Shown one piece after another: positions 43,386-52,248 of a stretch of 64,000 nt of DNA; position 1 is the stretch's first letter; each line of letters begins with the position of its first letter. This DNA comes from Bacillus sp. OV166. GTDB lineage: Bacteria > Bacillota > Bacilli > Bacillales > Cytobacillaceae. Made by a program: the position numbers and the translations under genes. The stretch covers positions 4,783,001 through 4,847,000 of the forward strand of contig NZ_FXWM01000001.1 in assembly GCF_900177675.1 (NCBI RefSeq), written 5' to 3'. Below the pieces are notes generated by a model. That model was not told the origin of the DNA, made no database searches, and was given only the letters and a program-made list of their open reading frames with translations.

Positions 43386-44663
43386 TTAAATCCAGCCTCT
43401 AAAACGGCTTGCCTCTGCCATTTTTCTAACTCCAACCATATATGCAGCAAGTCGCATATCGACACGGCGTGTTTGGGCAGTGTCATAAATATTGTTAAAG
43501 GATTTTATCATTACCTTTTCCAGTTTTTCTTCTACTTCTTCCTCAGACCAATAGTAACCTTGGTTATTTTGAACCCATTCGAAATAAGAAACGGTTACAC
43601 CACCGGCAGATGCTAATACATCCGGGACAAGGAGAACTCCTCGTTCTGTTAAAATCTCTGTCGCCTCTAGTGTAGTTGGACCATTTGCCGCCTCTACCAC
43701 GATACTTGCACGAATATTATGAGCGTTTTCTTCAGTAATTTGATTTTCTATTGCAGCAGGAACAAGAATATCGCATTCAAGTTCTAGCAATTCCTTATTT
43801 GTAATAGTGTTATTAAATAATTTTGTAACCGTTCCAAAGCTATCTCGTCTATCTAATAGATAATCAATATCCAAACCATTTGGATCATGCAAAGCTCCGT
43901 ATGCATCAGAAATTCCAATTACTTTTGCACCTGCATCGTGCATGAATTTAGATAAAAAGCTTCCAGCATTACCAAAACCTTGAATAACAACCCTTGCACC
44001 CTCAATTTGAATACCCTTCTTTTTAGCAGCCTCTTGGATACAGATTGTTACTCCTTTTGCCGTTGCAGACTCACGTCCATGTGACCCACCAAGAACAAGC
44101 GGTTTACCCGTAATAAAACCTGGTGAATTAAATTCATCAATTCGGCTATATTCATCCATCATCCAAGCCATGATTTGCGAATTGGTAAACACATCAGGAG
44201 CTGGAATGTCTTTAGTTGGTCCAACAATTTGACTGATTGCTCTTACGTATCCCCGGCTTAATCTTTCAAGCTCTCTAAAGGACATATCACGAGGGTCGCA
44301 GACAATACCGCCTTTACCACCGCCATACGGAAGATCGACAATCCCACATTTTAAGCTCATCCAGATTGAAAGGGCTTTCACTTCCGTTTCTGTCACACCT
44401 GGATGGAAACGAATCCCACCCTTTGTTGGCCCCACAGCATCATTATGCTGGGCACGGTAACCAGTAAATATTTTTATGGAACCGTCATCCATTCTAATTG
44501 GAATTTTAACTGTCATTAAACGTAATGGCTCTTTTAAGAGCTCGTATACCTCTTCAGGATAACCTAACTTTTCAAGGGCTTTATGTATAACGGTTTGTGT
44601 CGATTTCAACACATCATGCTTTTCCTCTTGATTAGTCTTTTCATTATCTTTATCGGCTACCAT
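43386..44663 (-). CDS. gudB: NAD-dependent glutamate dehydrogenase
   Basis: 425-aa glutamate dehydrogenase oxidising glutamate to 2-oxoglutarate. Substrate motif GGGKGGIVCDP near residue 112 with catalytic Lys, PAPDVFTNSQIMAWMMDEY near 164, Rossmann loop QGFGNAGSFLSKF near 228, and PAAIENQITEENA near 300. Position beside ypdA and mecB matches gudB (ypcA) of B. subtilis; the paralogue RocG is similar, so the exact name rests on synteny. No internal 9-bp duplication like that of domesticated B. subtilis gudB was noticed. Confidence 0.92.
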   Translation of the reverse strand: MVADKDNEKTNQEEKHDVLKSTQTVIHKALEKLGYPEEVYELLKEPLRLMTVKIPIRMDDGSIKIFTGYRAQHNDAVGPTKGGIRFHPGVTETEVKALSIWMSLKCGIVDLPYGGGKGGIVCDPRDMSFRELERLSRGYVRAISQIVGPTKDIPAPDVFTNSQIMAWMMDEYSRIDEFNSPGFITGKPLVLGGSHGRESATAKGVTICIQEAAKKKGIQIEGARVVIQGFGNAGSFLSKFMHDAGAKVIGISDAYGALHDPNGLDIDYLLDRRDSFGTVTKLFNNTITNKELLELECDILVPAAIENQITEENAHNIRASIVVEAANGPTTLEATEILTERGVLLVPDVLASAGGVTVSYFEWVQNNQGYYWSEEEVEEKLEKVMIKSFNNIYDTAQTRRVDMRLAAYMVGVRKMAEASRFRGWI

Positions 44664-44904
44664 TTGTAATCCTCCCTAAAAAAATGCTACGAATGTTGTC
44701 AGCTTTCAGACACAAGTATACACCTTTAATTGATTTATGCAAGTGAAAAAAACAACTACCTGAACCATTATGTAAACGTTGCCAACTGCATTTTTAAAGG
44801 ATTTCTAAAATTGCAATGGCTACAAATTATATCTTAATAACTTTTAATGATTGGAAGGGCGGTGGTTGCCCTTCTCTAACTTACTTTCTTAAAAAGTAGC
44901 TAAA

Positions 44905-45486
44905 TTACTTGAAATATTGAAGAATAGTTTCCACCGCATTATTTTCGATTATTCGTTTCCCATACTCAGCTAAAACGTACGGACTTAGAATAGAAGCATT
45001 ACCAAATTCAGATAAAACACAAGCAGCCTTAATATTATTTTCAGTTTCTAAATTATTCATTAATAAATAATAGCGGTTATGCATTGCATATAGGCTTCCA
45101 CCAAAAATATTGACAGTGGACAGTCTTTTTGAAAGACCAATTATATCCTCAAAATCATCAAACTCATACAATAGGTCCTCAAAACCTTCCATCCTTACTT
45201 GCATTTCAATAAATCCATCGTATAGAATTTCCTCATCTTCAATTGCTTCATCAACGGTAATGATCAATATCATCCCCTGAGCCTGGAGGGAGAACACCTC
45301 TACCGCCACAGAACCTTGAATATCAACGTCAAATTCCTCACTTGCCTCTTCCACCATATCATGAAAAAGCTGATTCCATTTTATTGAGTCTTTCCAAATA
45401 TCTTCTTTGGAGAGTCCCCTGTCAAATAAATCATCAGAGGTTAGAAAAATTTTTATTTTATTGGCCGTTAAGCGTTCTAAGCGCAT
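44905..45486 (-). CDS. mecB: Adaptor protein MecB/MecA family (YpbH)
   Basis: 193-aa ClpC adaptor of the MecA family. N-terminal target-recognition domain opening MRLERLTANKIKIFLTSDDL, an acidic linker, and a C-terminal ClpC-binding domain with YEFDDFEDIIGLSKRL near residue 107. Place between gudB and ypbG identifies it as the YpbH/MecB paralogue rather than the competence adaptor MecA. Confidence 0.9.
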   Translation of the reverse strand: MRLERLTANKIKIFLTSDDLFDRGLSKEDIWKDSIKWNQLFHDMVEEASEEFDVDIQGSVAVEVFSLQAQGMILIITVDEAIEDEEILYDGFIEMQVRMEGFEDLLYEFDDFEDIIGLSKRLSTVNIFGGSLYAMHNRYYLLMNNLETENNIKAACVLSEFGNASILSPYVLAEYGKRIIENNAVETILQYFK

Positions 45487-45555
45487 GATTTTGCCCCCTG
45501 CCGTGACATAACTCTTGTTTTCAGTGTATGCCCTGGGGTCCTGTTGGTGAATTGT

Positions 45556-46344
45556 CTATATTTTTCCTTCCATATCAGAATTCCACTTAAGTGTAATCAA
45601 GTGACATTCAGCAGGTGCCCCCAACCTTAAAGGGATGGTCGTGGTACCATAACCATTACTAATAAGAAGAATGGTATTATCTAATTTTTTTATTTTCCCT
45701 CTTTCATGTGGACTATATCCTAAAATATGAATTTGCCCCCCGTGTGTATGACCACATAACACTAAGCGAATTTCATGTTCAGAAAGAATCTTATTTGTAA
45801 TATCAGGATAATGGCTTGCTAGAATTTTAAAACTTTTCTCTTCTGCATCTAGTAAGGCTAAATCCAGACGATCTCGGTCTTGCTTTAAATCATCTACACC
45901 AAGTAAACAAAATTTTTCACCTTGGGCTGATTCAAAAGTCACAGCGGTGTTATCTAATACTTTAATACCTAACTCCAGGAGGATGGCATCTAATTTATGA
46001 TAATCTACTTCATAATCATTGTTTCCCCATACAAAGTAGACAGGACCAATTTGCTTTAGTTTCAACAAGTTTGCTTTAACTTTCTCAAAAGGAACCCCTT
46101 TTTCTGTTAAATCTCCGCCGATTACAACTATATCTGCCTTCCCCTTAACAGGGTTAATAATTTTATCAGATATCTTTCTCCTATGAATATCCGAAATAAA
46201 AAAGATCGAAACACTGCCTAGAGATTTAGGAAAGTCTGAAAAAGATAATTCATGTTCTATTACTTTATTTAAAAATGCTTCACGTAACATATATATAAGA
46301 AGACATCCACCACCGATGAACAGGACAACTAAACTAATAACCAT
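45556..46344 (-). CDS. ypbG: Metallophosphoesterase YpbG
   Basis: Calcineurin-like phosphoesterase anchored by an N-terminal membrane helix (VISLVVLFIGGGCLLIYML). Metal motifs in order: SDIHRR near residue 52, GGDLTEKG near 76, WGNNDYE near 106, HYPDI near 177, CGHTHGGQIH near 197. 262 aa. The catalytic site would face the cytoplasm or outside depending on anchor orientation; substrate unknown. Confidence 0.9.
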   Translation of the reverse strand: MVISLVVLFIGGGCLLIYMLREAFLNKVIEHELSFSDFPKSLGSVSIFFISDIHRRKISDKIINPVKGKADIVVIGGDLTEKGVPFEKVKANLLKLKQIGPVYFVWGNNDYEVDYHKLDAILLELGIKVLDNTAVTFESAQGEKFCLLGVDDLKQDRDRLDLALLDAEEKSFKILASHYPDITNKILSEHEIRLVLCGHTHGGQIHILGYSPHERGKIKKLDNTILLISNGYGTTTIPLRLGAPAECHLITLKWNSDMEGKI

Positions 46345-46368
46345 ATTTCCTTTTCCCCATTTCTTAAC

Positions 46369-46737
46369 TTAAAGTTCAATGGAAATCATACCATAAAAAA
46401 GACTTAAACTAAAAAAGACAAGGGTTTGCTCCCATCCCATATTAAAAAGAAGGAAAAAAATAATAAAAAGGAAGAGATATTCCAAGAAAAGATTCATATC
46501 TAATTTTTCTCGTTTCTGCCCTATTTTTCTTGTCCTATGTAACAGCTCACGAATAACTTTTCCGGTAACGAGAAATCCAATAAAAAAAACCACTGAAGCT
46601 ACAAAAAATTTTAATGGATTTATTACAAGCCCTATAAAGAACTCAGAAAGGACAAATGGATGAGGAATCGTAATCCATTTAATGAGCAGATATCCACTTA
46701 GAAAAATAACCAAATCCGTCAATACTTTTTTATACAT
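46369..46737 (-). CDS. Small unrecognised membrane protein
   Basis: 122-aa protein with three or four hydrophobic segments (about residues 7-25, 36-62 and 84-118) and a basic loop (HRTRKIGQKREKL) between them. I do not recognise a family. ATG 46737 has a GGGAGGG site nine bases upstream. It sits 24 bp before ypbG and is probably co-transcribed with it. Real gene on translation signals and membrane-protein composition; function unknown. Confidence 0.6.
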   Translation of the reverse strand: MYKKVLTDLVIFLSGYLLIKWITIPHPFVLSEFFIGLVINPLKFFVASVVFFIGFLVTGKVIRELLHRTRKIGQKREKLDMNLFLEYLFLFIIFFLLFNMGWEQTLVFFSLSLFYGMISIEL

Positions 46738-46791
46738 AAAAATCCCTCCCATACAATGTATGAGAAGGATTGAAAATATTACCTAATTCAG

Positions 46792-47427
46792 TTATTGGTC
46801 CTCTTCGATACTTAAAATTCTGAACCCATGTTCTTCCAGCCTCTTTGTGAATTTGTCAATATTGTTCTTCTTTTCAATCTTCATTACAATTCTTCGGACA
46901 AGTTTATCAGTTTCATCAAAAGTAACAAGAGAAATAATATGTTCATGGAATTAATGGGCAATTTCAGACAGACGAGCAATCCGACCTTCAGTTTCAACTG
47001 ATGTAAAGGCAATCCTTACTCCTGGGCGATTTACACCAAATGCACTCTCAAATGAACTGATTACATCCGAACGAGTAACCACTCCAAGGAAATTTTTGTT
47101 TTCATCAACAACAGACAATAAAGGAAAATCCTTTAAATCAAGAAGAGTTTTCTCGAATAGTTCTCTACCCTCTAAAAACTTATCTTGATGTGTAGCAATA
47201 TCTTTTACAAAAGTTGAGGTTAAGTACTCATCCTTTTGTTTATCAGAATGAAAGAAACTTTCATAAATACAATATCTCGTCGCAACCCCTACATACTTAT
47301 CTCCATTTAAAACCGGTAGTCCATCAATTTGATGTTTTTCTAATCTTTCCAAGGCCTCTTTCAGTGTCGTATTTTCCTGTGCAGTAAAACATTCATGCTT
47401 TGGAATCATAATATTTTTAACAAACAA
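46792..47427 (-). pseudogene. CBS-domain protein (AcuB-like) interrupted by a premature stop
   Basis: The first 158 codons (47427 down to an in-frame TAA at 46951-46953) encode two CBS domains (about residues 1-60 and 75-135). After the stop the same frame continues for 52 codons (FHEHIISLVTFDETDKL... to a second TAA at 46792-46794), which reads as the C-terminal ACT-like domain expected for this class. A single base change, for example GAA to TAA, explains it. The start is TTG with GAGGTG seven bases upstream. The truncated two-CBS product could still be made and work, so pseudogene status is probable but not certain. A sequencing error is the alternative. Confidence 0.75.
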
Positions 47428-47516
47428 TTCCCATCACCTCAAAATTGATTATCTGTATTATCTATTATACTTCGACAATCCTTAGATAAACCCCTCTATA
47501 TTTTAATAAGATAAAT

Positions 47517-47545
47517 GTCATAGAAAAACGAAAAATTCATATTAT
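47517..47545 (+). promoter_or_regulatory. Candidate sigma-E promoter for cotJABC
   Basis: GTCATA (47517-47522) and CATATTAT (47538-47545) with spacing fitting sigma-E promoters. cotJ is sigma-E dependent in B. subtilis. Confidence 0.5.
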
Positions 47546-47575
47546 TAAATGATGTTGAATAAAGGGAGGGCTAAA

Positions 47576-47806
47576 ATGAATACACACTTTAAATCCTATC
47601 ATCCTTATGCGAGTCCGTTTGACCCTTGCAAGCCAATACTTGAAAAAACTTACTCAACTCCGCCACATTTATATATGGGCTTTCAACCACCTAATCTTCC
47701 ACAATTTTCGCCGCAAGAAGCACTGAGAGCTGGCACGCTTTGGAAGGACTTCTATGATCCTTGGTACAATTCGTTCGAGAAAGCAAAAGGGGGCCTGCCA
47801 ACATGA
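47576..47806 (+). CDS. cotJA: Spore coat-associated protein CotJA
   Basis: 76-aa proline- and aromatic-rich protein (SYHPYASPFDPCKP, ending SFEKAKGGLPT), typical of CotJA. ATG 47576 has GGGAGGG five bases upstream. Its stop overlaps the cotJB start as ATGA. Operon of three plus-strand genes set among minus-strand ypb genes; cotJABC is not at this place in B. subtilis. Confidence 0.9.
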   Translation: MNTHFKSYHPYASPFDPCKPILEKTYSTPPHLYMGFQPPNLPQFSPQEALRAGTLWKDFYDPWYNSFEKAKGGLPT

Positions 47807-48063
47807 CACAGGTCCCTGCCGAATATTATCAAATAATGGAGCAGCTTCAAACGGTTGACTTTGTTTTAGTAGAACTCACATTATATTTAGATACCCATCC
47901 TGATGACCTAGAGGCAATCAATCAATTCAATCATTACGCAAAAGAACGTAAACGTATCAAAAAGGCATTTGAAAGCCAATTTGGTCCATTGCTTCAATTT
48001 GGAAATAGCTACTCCGGATATCCATGGAACTGGAAAGATACCCCATGGCCGTGGCAAGTTTAA
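47803..48063 (+). CDS. cotJB: Spore coat protein CotJB
   Basis: 86-aa helical protein; the QLQTVDFVLVELTLYLDTHPDD start and the aromatic tail GYPWNWKDTPWPWQV are diagnostic. ATG 47803 overlaps the cotJA stop. Followed 21 bp later by cotJC. Confidence 0.93.
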   Translation: MTQVPAEYYQIMEQLQTVDFVLVELTLYLDTHPDDLEAINQFNHYAKERKRIKKAFESQFGPLLQFGNSYSGYPWNWKDTPWPWQV

Positions 48064-48084
48064 TTAAAGGGAGGGAAGAGCTCA

Positions 48085-48654
48085 ATGTGGGTTTATGAGA
48101 AAAAATTACAGTACCCAGTTCGAGTCAGTACTTGTAATCCAACATTAGCAAAATATTTAATTGAGCAATATGGGGGTGCCGACGGCGAACTTGCTGCTGC
48201 ACTCCGATACTTAAACCAACGATACACAATTCCAGATAAGGTAATTGGTCTTCTAACAGATATCGGTACAGAAGAGTTCGCCCACCTCGAAATGATTGCT
48301 ACAATGGTCTACAAATTAACGAAAGACGCCACGCCTGAGCAAATGAAAGCAGCAGGATTGGGAGCACATTATGCTGACCATGATAGTGCATTATACTACC
48401 ATAATGCCGCAGGAGTCCCATTTACAGCTACTTATATAACCGCTAAGGGTGATCCAATTGCAGATTTATATGAAGATATTGCAGCAGAAGAAAAGGCAAG
48501 GGCTACCTACCAGTGGTTGATTAACATAAGTGATGATCCTGATATCAATGATAGTCTGCGCTTCTTACGTGAACGGGAAATCATCCATTCGCAACGCTTC
48601 CGGGAAGCTGTGGAAATATTAAAAGACGAACGTGGTAAAAAGACTATATTCTAA
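48085..48654 (+). CDS. cotJC: Spore coat manganese catalase-like protein CotJC
   Basis: 189-aa Mn-catalase family protein of the spore coat. Metal-ligand Glu/His residues fall in YGGADGELAAALRY near residue 28, GTEEFAHLEMIATMVY near 61, and EDIAAEEKARATYQWL near 132. GGGAGGG site before ATG. The catalase activity is a family inference. A dispersed repeat begins four bases after its stop. Confidence 0.95.
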   Translation: MWVYEKKLQYPVRVSTCNPTLAKYLIEQYGGADGELAAALRYLNQRYTIPDKVIGLLTDIGTEEFAHLEMIATMVYKLTKDATPEQMKAAGLGAHYADHDSALYYHNAAGVPFTATYITAKGDPIADLYEDIAAEEKARATYQWLINISDDPDINDSLRFLREREIIHSQRFREAVEILKDERGKKTIF

Positions 48655-48657
48655 TAA

Positions 48658-48805
48658 GAAAAGCGGAAGCGCCCGTTTAGCGGCGTATGGACTGGAGCGC
48701 TTCGACTGAGATAAAGGAAACACGGAGAGCGCTAGCGATCCGATGTTGACTTATCGTAGGGAGAAGAGCGAAGTCCACTAGACGCTGGGCGCTGGAGCTA
48801 GACAG
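48658..48805 (+). repeat. Dispersed structured repeat, copy 1
   Basis: About 148 bp with a counterpart in inverse orientation at 57725-57878. The most similar core is 48708-48760, differing from copy 2 at only about five sites. Predicted helices: AGCGCCC (48668-48674) with GGGCGCT (48787-48793); TGGACT (48688-48693) with AGTCCA (48772-48777); GCGAT with ATCGT in the core. Compared with copy 2, two of these helices show paired substitutions. It lies between cotJC and a bidirectional terminator and has no convincing coding content. Confidence 0.8.
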
Positions 48806-48843
48806 TAATCTAAGTTCAAAATCTTATACTTAGTTATCTCGAT

Positions 48844-48883
48844 AAAAATAAGAAGCAGTTTAGTTCTGCTTCTTATTTTTTTT
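48844..48883. terminator. Bidirectional terminator for cotJC and ypbF
   Basis: AAAATAAGAAGCAG/CTGCTTCTTATTTT perfect 14-bp stem with a 7-nt loop and T-run on both strands. It serves cotJABC (+) after the repeat and overlaps the ypbF stop (-). Confidence 0.85.
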
Positions 48884-49328
48884 CATGATATAGGTTTATG
48901 TCATATTTAGTTTTCATCATTTCAAAAACAATGTGACGTGATTTCCATTCTTCTTCTTTTTTCCAATAATCCTTACTGCGATCGACAATTTCACATCTTA
49001 ATTCATGATATTCCTTTTCTGCTTTGTCTTTTTTTGCTTTCAGTAAATTCATTGTACCGTACATTCCGACACAAAAAACCAACAATGTCAAATTATTGGA
49101 GTCATTTACAAACGCCGAAAACATCGCAGCAAAGGAATAGGAATAAATACTGGCAACTGTGATATACAAATAGGTTAAGAAACTAGCTGCTAAAATAATT
49201 GTGGCCCAAATTGAAAGAATATGCCGCTTTTTAAAACGGTCAAATTTTTCTTTTCGTTTTCTTACATTTTCAAGAGCCTGCTTGGTTGCCTGATCAGTAT
49301 TTTCAAGTAATTGGATTGGAGAATCCAT
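48873..49328 (-). CDS. ypbF: DUF2663 family protein YpbF
   Basis: 151-aa protein with two membrane helices (about residues 44-63 and 77-96) between charged helical ends, matching DUF2663/YpbF. ATG 49328 is preferred over an in-frame GTG at 49337, which lies in the GGAGTG ribosome site. Order ypbE-ypbF as in B. subtilis. Function unknown. Confidence 0.82.
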   Translation of the reverse strand: MDSPIQLLENTDQATKQALENVRKRKEKFDRFKKRHILSIWATIILAASFLTYLYITVASIYSYSFAAMFSAFVNDSNNLTLLVFCVGMYGTMNLLKAKKDKAEKEYHELRCEIVDRSKDYWKKEEEWKSRHIVFEMMKTKYDINLYHEKK

Positions 49329-49393
49329 TTTTATCACACTCCATTTCTCTGTATATACATATGAACTTGTCCCTTCTATTATGTTTTTCTATT

Positions 49394-49423
49394 AAAAAAA
49401 AACCGATCACTTTTGGATCGGTT
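49394..49423 (-). terminator. ypbE terminator
   Basis: AACCGATC/GATCGGTT stem with nine Ts on the minus strand; overlaps the ypbE stop. Confidence 0.82.
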
Positions 49424-50135
49424 AATTGTTTATTGGTATTTTCAAAACCTGCCCTGCATTTAGTTGGTTACTCGTTAGATGGTTTGCCTCCATAATAATA
49501 TCCATTCCCTTTGGGGATTGATAATACGTCATTGCTATCCTATAAAGGTTTTCATTTGGTTTAACCGTATGAGAAATGATTTTACTAGCTTCTGGTTCTG
49601 TCGATACTACGCTAGTTTCTGACTCTTTTTCTTTTTCACCATTAATATCTGATACCTGAGAATCCGTTTTGTTTTCATTTGTACTCTCGGGTTGAACAGA
49701 TGTATCCACAGCCGTTTCAGTCTGTTCTACTCCGGCGTTAGATTCTACGCTAGGTTCTTCAGAATCGTTAGCTTCAGAAATTGCTTCCTTCGTTTCATCG
49801 GGATTTTCTTGGGTTTCCTCGTCATCTTTAGAATTTTCCAAATTAATCGTTTCATACCCTACTGTTTCTTCTGATGATTTTTCAACCCCATTTATTTTTT
49901 TAGCACCGTCACGGTAAGAGATTACACTAAATATGATTATAGGCAGGAGGATAAAGAACAAAACTAATAGACGAATAAGTGGATATTTTAGCTTCCATTT
50001 TGTTTTTTTCTTCTTTGGACGATGTATCTGCTCCCGTGGAGGCAAAACTTCCATGTCTTCGACTTTTTCATTAATTTTTTCTATTCGCTGTTTTAATCTT
50101 TCCGCTTGGTCCCTGAATGGTTCTTCATTATTCAT
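49422..50135 (-). CDS. ypbE: LysM-domain membrane protein YpbE
   Basis: 237 aa: a basic cytoplasmic N-terminus, one membrane helix (LIRLLVLFFILLPIIIFSVI, about residues 53-72), a long acidic low-complexity linker rich in Glu, Ser and Thr (about 85-180), and a C-terminal LysM domain (HTVKPNENLYRIAMTYY near 188) that would bind peptidoglycan. Probably a wall-bound membrane protein. Position before ypbF as in B. subtilis. Role unknown. Confidence 0.88.
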   Translation of the reverse strand: MNNEEPFRDQAERLKQRIEKINEKVEDMEVLPPREQIHRPKKKKTKWKLKYPLIRLLVLFFILLPIIIFSVISYRDGAKKINGVEKSSEETVGYETINLENSKDDEETQENPDETKEAISEANDSEEPSVESNAGVEQTETAVDTSVQPESTNENKTDSQVSDINGEKEKESETSVVSTEPEASKIISHTVKPNENLYRIAMTYYQSPKGMDIIMEANHLTSNQLNAGQVLKIPINN

Positions 50136-50149
50136 GGAGCTACTCCTCC

Positions 50150-50737
50150 CTATTCATCTTCTCTGATTGGTTGTTTAAATTTTATATAGACTCCTAATAA
50201 AAAATCAATGACAAAATGCATAACAATTGTGACTGCTAAATTGTCTGTCCACTGAAATATTAAACCAATAAAAAAGCTTAATACAACAATATTTACAAAC
50301 AAAAACCAATTAAAAAGGTATCGATAGTGGATGATTGCAAAAATAATACTTGCTAAAATGAGGCCTACTTTTGTTTGAATGATCCCTCTAAACAATAATT
50401 CTTCACTAAAAGCTACTAAAAGGGCAATGATAAAGATGTGAAACAAATTTCTATTTTTAAATATTCTTTCATTCAAACCGCCATCATCATAAAAGGACGA
50501 AGGCAGCGATTTCATAAAAAGAATATCGGCCATAACCACTGTAATACCGGCAGGGAGACCGATTGATATAATATGAAAGTCATTCAAAGAAATATTATCC
50601 AAATAGGAGAAATGGTCAAAAAATATAAATCCTAATATCAATGAGATCGCACAGAGAATTCCCTGTGTCATGTAAAGGTGAAAAAGCAAATCTTTATCCG
50701 TTAATCCATTAATTAATTCAAAATACTTTTTTTTCAT
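50150..50737 (-). CDS. ypbD: CPBP family intramembrane metalloprotease YpbD
   Basis: 195-aa polytopic membrane protein of the CPBP (Abi/CAAX protease-like) family. The paired motifs FSEELLFRGII near residue 107 and the late VMHFVIDFLLG near 177 with His are visible. Starts within the stop of recS (ATGA overlap), so translationally coupled. Substrate unknown. Confidence 0.9.
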   Translation of the reverse strand: MKKKYFELINGLTDKDLLFHLYMTQGILCAISLILGFIFFDHFSYLDNISLNDFHIISIGLPAGITVVMADILFMKSLPSSFYDDGGLNERIFKNRNLFHIFIIALLVAFSEELLFRGIIQTKVGLILASIIFAIIHYRYLFNWFLFVNIVVLSFFIGLIFQWTDNLAVTIVMHFVIDFLLGVYIKFKQPIREDE

Positions 50738-52248
50738 TCCCTCAACTCACAATTGATTAGAATTTTAGCAAGATAGTCGTTCCAGTTTTTTTCATTTGTT
50801 TTTACTGAAGGAAAATGATTAGAATTATTAGTTTGATAATCATTTATTTGAAGCCCGCAAATGTCGCAGCATGGATTTAGCTTGTTAGACAATATTTCAT
50901 CAAAATAATGTAAAATATATTCACGTCTGCAAAAATTGGTTTCAATCCATTTTTTCATGCAATAAATATTATTTTTCTTAATGGATAATCTTTCCTTAAC
51001 AAAATCATTAATAGTGCATTGTAATTTTTCAAGGCTAGTCATTTCTAGAAATGAATTATTTACAAAGTCCTCAACAATCCTCCATTGAATATCGGTAAAA
51101 CCGCCAAGCTCCATTAGTTTCGTATTTAGATTGATCTTTCCATCCTTCAGAAGATGGTCATGTTCTACCTTTTTAAACAACCAGTCTATTTGCTGTTCAG
51201 ATGGCAATTCATTCTCTGCAAGCTGGATTGGAAGCTGTTCATCCCCTGGCGAATATAAAAGGATGGCAATACTCGGTTCGCCATCACGACCTGCCCTTCC
51301 GATTTCCTGTAGAAAAGATTCTATTTGCATTGGCATGTGATAGTGAATAATAAAACGGATATTTTCTTTATTAATACCCATGCCAAAAGCACTCGTAGCA
51401 CATATTACATCTAATTGCCCATAGATAAACTGTTGTTGAATCAGTATTCTTGTATTTTGATCCAATCCGCCATGATAGGCCATAGACAGACAGATTCCTT
51501 TTTCTGTTAGTAAGTTCGCCATCTGTTCGGCAGCTTTTTTACTTGAAAAATAAATAATTCCCGGTTTTTTCAATTTGGCAACAAACTCGAGGACACTGGC
51601 TTGTTTATCGCGGTAATCAAATAGTTCTTTTACATAAAAGCCGATATTGGGTCGGTCTATGGTCGATTCTATTTTTACTATTTCCTCTAAATCAAGTGAA
51701 GCAACAATGTCCTGTCGTACCTTTATTGTAGCTGTCGCTGTCAGTGCAAGCGTTAGTGGATTACCGAATTTCTTTCGAATCTCACCTAGTTTTGAATAAT
51801 CCGGGCGAAAATCAAAGCCCCATTGGGAAATACAATGGGCTTCATCTACAACAAACAATGCAATCGTAAGCTCTTGAAGTTTACGAAGGATATAGGGAAC
51901 TCTCAACATTTCAGGTGATATGAAGATAAATTTATATTGACTTAAATGATGTAGGGCCCTATTTCTTTCCTCTCCCGAAAGAAAAGAGTTTAAAGCAATG
52001 ACTCTCTTTTCACCAAATCTTTTAAATTGTTCCACTTGATCCTGCATTAATGATAGAAGAGGAGAAATAATTAAAATTTGCCCCTCTAAAATAATCCCAG
52101 GAAGTTGGTAACACAGGGATTTTCCAGTTCCAGTTGGGAGCATGGCCAGTGTATGCTGCCCAGCAAGAATCGAGGTGATTACCTCTTTTTGTCCAGTCTT
52201 AAACGTTTGATAACCAAAATGTTTTTTTAAAACCTTTTCTAATTCCAT
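50734..52248 (-). CDS. recS: RecQ-family ATP-dependent DNA helicase (RecS type)
   Basis: 504-aa 3'-5' helicase. Walker A PTGTGKSLCYQLP near residue 37; DEAH box in VVDEAHCISQWGFDFRPDYS near 135; motif III TATAT near 171; motif V/VI region FGMGINKENIRFIIHYHMP and QEIGRAGRDG near 295-325. RecQ zinc-binding cysteines are in NPCCDICG near 455. No HRDC domain, as in B. subtilis RecS (ypbC). Overlaps ypbB by one base (TAATG). Confidence 0.93.
   Translation of the reverse strand: MELEKVLKKHFGYQTFKTGQKEVITSILAGQHTLAMLPTGTGKSLCYQLPGIILEGQILIISPLLSLMQDQVEQFKRFGEKRVIALNSFLSGEERNRALHHLSQYKFIFISPEMLRVPYILRKLQELTIALFVVDEAHCISQWGFDFRPDYSKLGEIRKKFGNPLTLALTATATIKVRQDIVASLDLEEIVKIESTIDRPNIGFYVKELFDYRDKQASVLEFVAKLKKPGIIYFSSKKAAEQMANLLTEKGICLSMAYHGGLDQNTRILIQQQFIYGQLDVICATSAFGMGINKENIRFIIHYHMPMQIESFLQEIGRAGRDGEPSIAILLYSPGDEQLPIQLAENELPSEQQIDWLFKKVEHDHLLKDGKINLNTKLMELGGFTDIQWRIVEDFVNNSFLEMTSLEKLQCTINDFVKERLSIKKNNIYCMKKWIETNFCRREYILHYFDEILSNKLNPCCDICGLQINDYQTNNSNHFPSVKTNEKNWNDYLAKILINCELRE

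Noticed and set aside
43386..44663. Possible inactive gudB allele as in laboratory B. subtilis
   Set aside because: I saw no in-frame short duplication, and the active-site motifs are intact.
44854..44874. GAAGGGC/GCCCTTC hairpin after mecB considered as a terminator
   Set aside because: Neither strand has a T-run after the stem; too weak to call.
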